Assembly: GCA_009694835.1 (NCBI GenBank)
Contig: SICC01000008.1
Location: forward strand, 1 to 32,066
DNA from: Patescibacteria group bacterium
GTDB lineage: Bacteria; Patescibacteriota; SICC01
DNA: 32,066 nucleotides
Direction: 5' to 3'
Part shown: piece after piece, positions 29,226-32,066 of the stretch
How positions within the stretch are numbered: position 1 is the stretch's first letter
Layout of the letters: the number at the start of each line of letters is the position of its first letter
Made by a program: the position numbers and the translations under genes
Notes under the pieces: model-generated
The model's input: the letters and a program-made list of their open reading frames with translations, nothing else
What the model was told of the DNA's origin: nothing
Database searches by the model: none

Positions 29226-30590
29226 TTGAGAAAGACATTGAAGGACCCGCAAAAAACTTGGCAGGCCATTTTAGGCGAACTCGAAGTCACACTCTCGGGT
29301 CCTAACTTCAAGACGTGGCTGAAGAACACTTCGCTCGATGGCGTTACTAACGAGGTTGCCTTGGTGATTGTCCCGACGGCATTTTCAAAAGCCTGGCTGG
29401 AACGAAAACTCTACGACGATATTTTGGCCGCCCTCCAAAAGCAGTTGCCGGATGTTACCAAGTTGGAGTTCAAGGTCGGGCTGATCAATCCGTCTGATAT
29501 GGAGACGGCCGAGTCGGCCGCCACTCGGACTAAACCGGCCGTAGCCGGACAGGCCGCAGCTGATCCTATTACTACTAATAACCTTCCGCGCTTGAGTTTT
29601 GATAACTTCGTAGTCGGAAAGTCCAACCAGCTCGCCCACGCCGCCTCGCTAGCAGTCTCAAAGAATCCTGGTGGGGCCTACAATCCGCTCTTCCTCTACG
29701 GCCCGGCGGGCCTTGGTAAGACCCACTTGATGAAAGCCATTGGCCGCGAAATCGAGCGAACCACTAGTAAGAAAGTTCTCTACGCCACTACGGAAAAGTT
29801 CACCAACGACTTTATTGCCGCCGTCAGTACTAACCGGACGCAACGCTTCAAAGACCAGTACCGCAAGGTCGACGTCCTGATGATCGATGACATCCAGTTC
29901 CTGGCCGGCAAAGAATCAACTCAAGAAGAATTCTTCCATACCTTCAACGCGCTCCGCGATGAAGGTGGCCAGTTAATTCTGACCTCCGACCGACCCCCGA
30001 AAGCCATTCCGACGCTAGAAGAACGTCTCCAGTCCCGGCTCTCTGGCGGCATGATTACCGATCTCGGGCCACCGGAACTTGAGACCCGAACGGCTATCCT
30101 TCAGACCAAGGCCAAGGAACGCGGATACAAAGTTCCAGATGAGGTCACCGCCTACATTGCTAAGTCGGTCCAGCAAAACGTCCGTGAGCTCGAAGGTGCC
30201 CTGATCCGAATCGTCGCCCACGCCGAACTGACTCGCGTCCCACTGACCACGGAACTAGCTGAACAGGTCCTCGGCAGTATTATGTCGACCAAGAGTCATC
30301 GTAAAGTCTCTCCAACCCAAGTTATCGAGGCGGTCGCCAAGTTCTACGACGTTTCAATTGACGACCTCAAGGGCCCTAGGCGCCAAAAAGAGATCGTGAA
30401 ACCGCGCCAAATGGTGATGTTCTTGATGCGTGAAGAGGCCAGCCTTTCCTATCCGAAAATTGGTCAGGAACTCGGCGGACGCGATCATACGACGGTTATT
30501 CACGCCGTCAGCAAGATCGGCACAGAGACGGACGCTAGCGAGCCATTACGGCACGAATTAAACCTGATAAAAGAGCGATTGTACGCATAA
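29226..30590 (+). CDS. dnaA: Chromosomal replication initiator DnaA
   Basis: A 454-aa DnaA (458 aa from the track start). Domain I (residues about 10-85) contains ILGELEVTLSGPNFKTWLKN. A short linker follows; domain III is AAA+ with Walker A GPAGLGKT (159-166) and Walker B VLMIDD (217-222), and the arginine-finger region with ERLQSRL. Domain IV binds DnaA boxes through GGRDHTTVIHA (Asp420). The track's TTG at 29214 overlaps the last base of the -10 TATCAT, so it cannot be in a transcript from that promoter; TTG 29226, in frame, is preferred though uncertain. It is divergent from rpmH and followed by dnaN after the probable origin. Confidence 0.96.
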   Translation: MRKTLKDPQKTWQAILGELEVTLSGPNFKTWLKNTSLDGVTNEVALVIVPTAFSKAWLERKLYDDILAALQKQLPDVTKLEFKVGLINPSDMETAESAATRTKPAVAGQAAADPITTNNLPRLSFDNFVVGKSNQLAHAASLAVSKNPGGAYNPLFLYGPAGLGKTHLMKAIGREIERTTSKKVLYATTEKFTNDFIAAVSTNRTQRFKDQYRKVDVLMIDDIQFLAGKESTQEEFFHTFNALRDEGGQLILTSDRPPKAIPTLEERLQSRLSGGMITDLGPPELETRTAILQTKAKERGYKVPDEVTAYIAKSVQQNVRELEGALIRIVAHAELTRVPLTTELAEQVLGSIMSTKSHRKVSPTQVIEAVAKFYDVSIDDLKGPRRQKEIVKPRQMVMFLMREEASLSYPKIGQELGGRDHTTVIHAVSKIGTETDASEPLRHELNLIKERLYA

Positions 30591-30968
30591 CTCGGGCCCG
30601 GACGGGGGATAACGCGCCTACAGTCTGGGGACGGACTGGTCTAAATGGGGATAACCCAGCTGGTCGCTAGGCGGTGATTGTCCCCGTAGTTTTCAGTCTT
30701 ACGGGAATCTGGTTTGTGTGGTAGTACTGGTTTTCTCAACAGCTCGGGGCTTTTACACACATCTTGTGCAGAGTTTTCCCATAGGCGCGTGTATAGAATT
30801 TCAGTATCATAGAAAGACTTTCCGATGGTTTCCCCAGATTCCCACGACCTACTACTCCTATTACGTATTTATATATAGAACCTTTTGAATCGACCTGTGC
30901 ATGAACCCAGCACCTCACAACATTTCCAATTACCAAAATAGTTTTTTTGTATCCAAAAGAGGTGCTGG
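30591..30968. other. Probable oriC (dnaA-dnaN intergenic region)
   Basis: This 378-bp gap has no credible gene. DnaA-box-like sites: GGGGGATAA (30604-30612) and TGGGGATAA (30646-30654), one to two mismatches from TGTGGATAA, and TTTTACACA (30751-30759), weaker. An AT-rich stretch (TATTTATATATAG, about 30866-30878) could be an unwinding element. A small stem AGTC/GACT flanks 30621-30638. The right end carries the dnaN inverted repeat. Origin identity rests mainly on position between dnaA and dnaN. Confidence 0.6.
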
Positions 30969-30970
30969 GT
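30905..30970 (+). promoter_or_regulatory. 12-bp inverted repeat burying the dnaN start
   Basis: ACCCAGCACCTC (30905-30916) is the exact reverse complement of GAGGTGCTGGGT (30959-30970). The right arm includes the AGAGG Shine-Dalgarno and the first two bases of the GTG start. In RNA, the stem with a 42-nt loop would hide the ribosome-binding site. As DNA it could also be a protein site. Confidence 0.7.
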
Positions 30971-32063
30971 GAAACTTATAACGACCCAAGACCACCTCGC
31001 TAAAGCCCTCTCTGCCGTCAGCCGTCTAGTGAATCCACGAGGGACGTTGTCGGTGTTGGGAAATGTTTTATTAGAAACCAAAAATGGTCGATTACGAATA
31101 TCCGCCACTAACCTTGAGTTGGGAATTGATTATTTTATTGGTGCCAAGATCGACAAACAAGGTTCAATTACGGTTCCCGCTAGACTACTCACCGATTATG
31201 TAAACAACCTGAATGAAGAAAAAGTAGAGCTTTCTACTAAAGAAAACACGCTTCTTTTAGCAAGTACCGGAGCCCAATCAAGCATCAATGGAATTCCTGC
31301 TTCTGAATTCCCCGTTATCCCTGAAGTGAAAGACGGTAAGAGTGTGAATATTTCTGGAGCGGGCATTAAGGATATTATTCAAAAAGTCGCCATCGCGGCC
31401 TCGGTTGATGAAACTCGTCCGATTTTGTCTGGCGTTTTATTTAACTTCAAAGATCCGGAACTGAAGGTTGCGGCTACGGACAGTTATCGCTTAGCTGAGC
31501 TGAGTATGCGTTTCGAGAAATCTGCACCGGAAGCCTTAAAAGTTGCCGTACCAGCTAAGGCTCTGGCCGAACTCGGCCGGGTGATTGAAAGCGGCGAGGT
31601 GAAGGTCCGAACCGCCGACAATCAAGTCCAATTCGAAACGGAAAACGTTCGGTTGGTCAGCCGCCTCCTTGAAGGCGAGTTTCCTAACTACGAGCAAATT
31701 ATTCCGAAAAAACTCAGCACTAAAGCGGTGGTCGATCGGGAAGAATTGATTAATAAGATTCGAATTGCCGCGCTTTTCTCAGAAGATGCGGGGTACGGCA
31801 TTAGCCTATCCTTTACTTCGCCAGGCAAGATCGAGATTGCCGCCGAGACAGCTCAGGTCGGTGACTCGCATGCTTCACTCTCTGGAAAAGTCACTGGTTC
31901 AACTAATAAAGTTTCTTTTAACGCCAAATACTTACTGGACGGACTTCAAGCGTTGCAAAGCAAAAGCGTTAGCTTGGAAACCGACGGCAAACTTTCACCA
32001 TGCGTAATCACTGGTGACAAAGAGAAGGATTATCTCTACGTCATCATGCCGTTACGGGTCTGA
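30969..32063 (+). CDS. dnaN: DNA polymerase III beta subunit (sliding clamp)
   Basis: A 364-aa clamp subunit with the usual three-domain length. N-terminal MKLITTQDHLAKALSAVSRLV and NPRGTLSVLGNVLLE begin domain 1; ASVDETRPILSGVLF and AATDSYRLAELSM lie in domain 2; the C-terminus ends in YVIMPLRV, matching the conserved VMPxRL-type end near the protein-binding pocket. It tethers DNA polymerase to the template. GTG start, with an AGAGG SD 6-8 nt upstream, both inside a 12-bp inverted repeat. The stop TGA is 3 nt before the end of the window, so the gene is complete. Confidence 0.96.
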   Translation: MKLITTQDHLAKALSAVSRLVNPRGTLSVLGNVLLETKNGRLRISATNLELGIDYFIGAKIDKQGSITVPARLLTDYVNNLNEEKVELSTKENTLLLASTGAQSSINGIPASEFPVIPEVKDGKSVNISGAGIKDIIQKVAIAASVDETRPILSGVLFNFKDPELKVAATDSYRLAELSMRFEKSAPEALKVAVPAKALAELGRVIESGEVKVRTADNQVQFETENVRLVSRLLEGEFPNYEQIIPKKLSTKAVVDREELINKIRIAALFSEDAGYGISLSFTSPGKIEIAAETAQVGDSHASLSGKVTGSTNKVSFNAKYLLDGLQALQSKSVSLETDGKLSPCVITGDKEKDYLYVIMPLRV

Positions 32064-32066
32064 GCT

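Noticed and set aside
28887-32063. UGA recoding as in some CPR lineages
   Set aside because: rpmH, rmlC and dnaN end with UGA exactly at their expected C-termini and no in-frame UGA is needed in any gene.
1-32066. CRISPR arrays, rRNA, tmRNA, RNase P RNA or insertion sequences
   Set aside because: I saw no regularly spaced repeats, no conserved core of these RNAs and no transposase-like ORF in the window.

Overview
This 32 kb window looks like the replication-origin region of a Candidate Phyla Radiation (Patescibacteria) bacterium. Grounds: the rpmH-rnpA-yidD-yidC-jag cassette is divergent from dnaA-dnaN; genes are packed with 1-8 nt overlaps; there is a pseudopilin-like protein, VanW and O-antigen-ligase-like proteins, and many uncharacterised small proteins; and many start codons lie only 6-8 nt after a -10 box, as in leaderless mRNAs. 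UGA is a normal stop (rpmH, rmlC and dnaN end with it at the expected C-terminus), which argues against the UGA=Gly lineages. The exact phylum cannot be fixed from the sequence alone.

Layout. 1-375: tRNA-Ser(UGA) on the minus strand, several short hairpins and an opposite-strand tRNA 3'-end fragment. 376-2250: a membrane-anchored jelly-roll/pilin-like protein and an SDR oxidoreductase, each followed by a GTCAT...GAATGAC inverted repeat. 2250-2773: a two-gene minus-strand operon of unknown proteins with a structured leader. 2918-9294: phosphomannomutase, a GH15 glycosidase, trpS (minus), a nucleotidyltransferase-fold protein, a 57-aa small gene inside a long-range inverted repeat, and comF. 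9291-25632: a long, almost entirely minus-strand surface-polysaccharide region. It holds rmlABCD (dTDP-L-rhamnose synthesis), a Wzx-like flippase, four glycosyltransferases on the minus strand and one on the plus strand, two FkbM methyltransferases, two Wzy/WaaL-like proteins, then a DUF3006-like protein and VanW. 25651-29030: a third Wzy/WaaL-like gene at the end of the rpmH-rnpA-yidD-yidC-jag operon. 29031-32063: dnaA, a probable oriC, and dnaN.

The genes fit together as cell-envelope biogenesis next to oriC: sugar-phosphate supply (phosphomannomutase, RmlABCD), assembly (GTs), export and polymerisation (flippase, Wzy-like), and membrane insertion (YidC/YidD).

Most unusual points: (1) a 57-aa gene with optimal-looking codons, a consensus promoter and a strong Shine-Dalgarno, enclosed by a perfect 16-bp inverted repeat between its 5' and 3' UTRs; (2) a 12-bp inverted repeat that would bury the dnaN ribosome-binding site and GTG start; (3) widespread leaderless architecture, including two tiny leaderless ORFs coupled to polysaccharide genes; (4) trpS and its divergent neighbour sharing one symmetrical -10 box. 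All functional statements are inferred from sequence reading; no database search was run.
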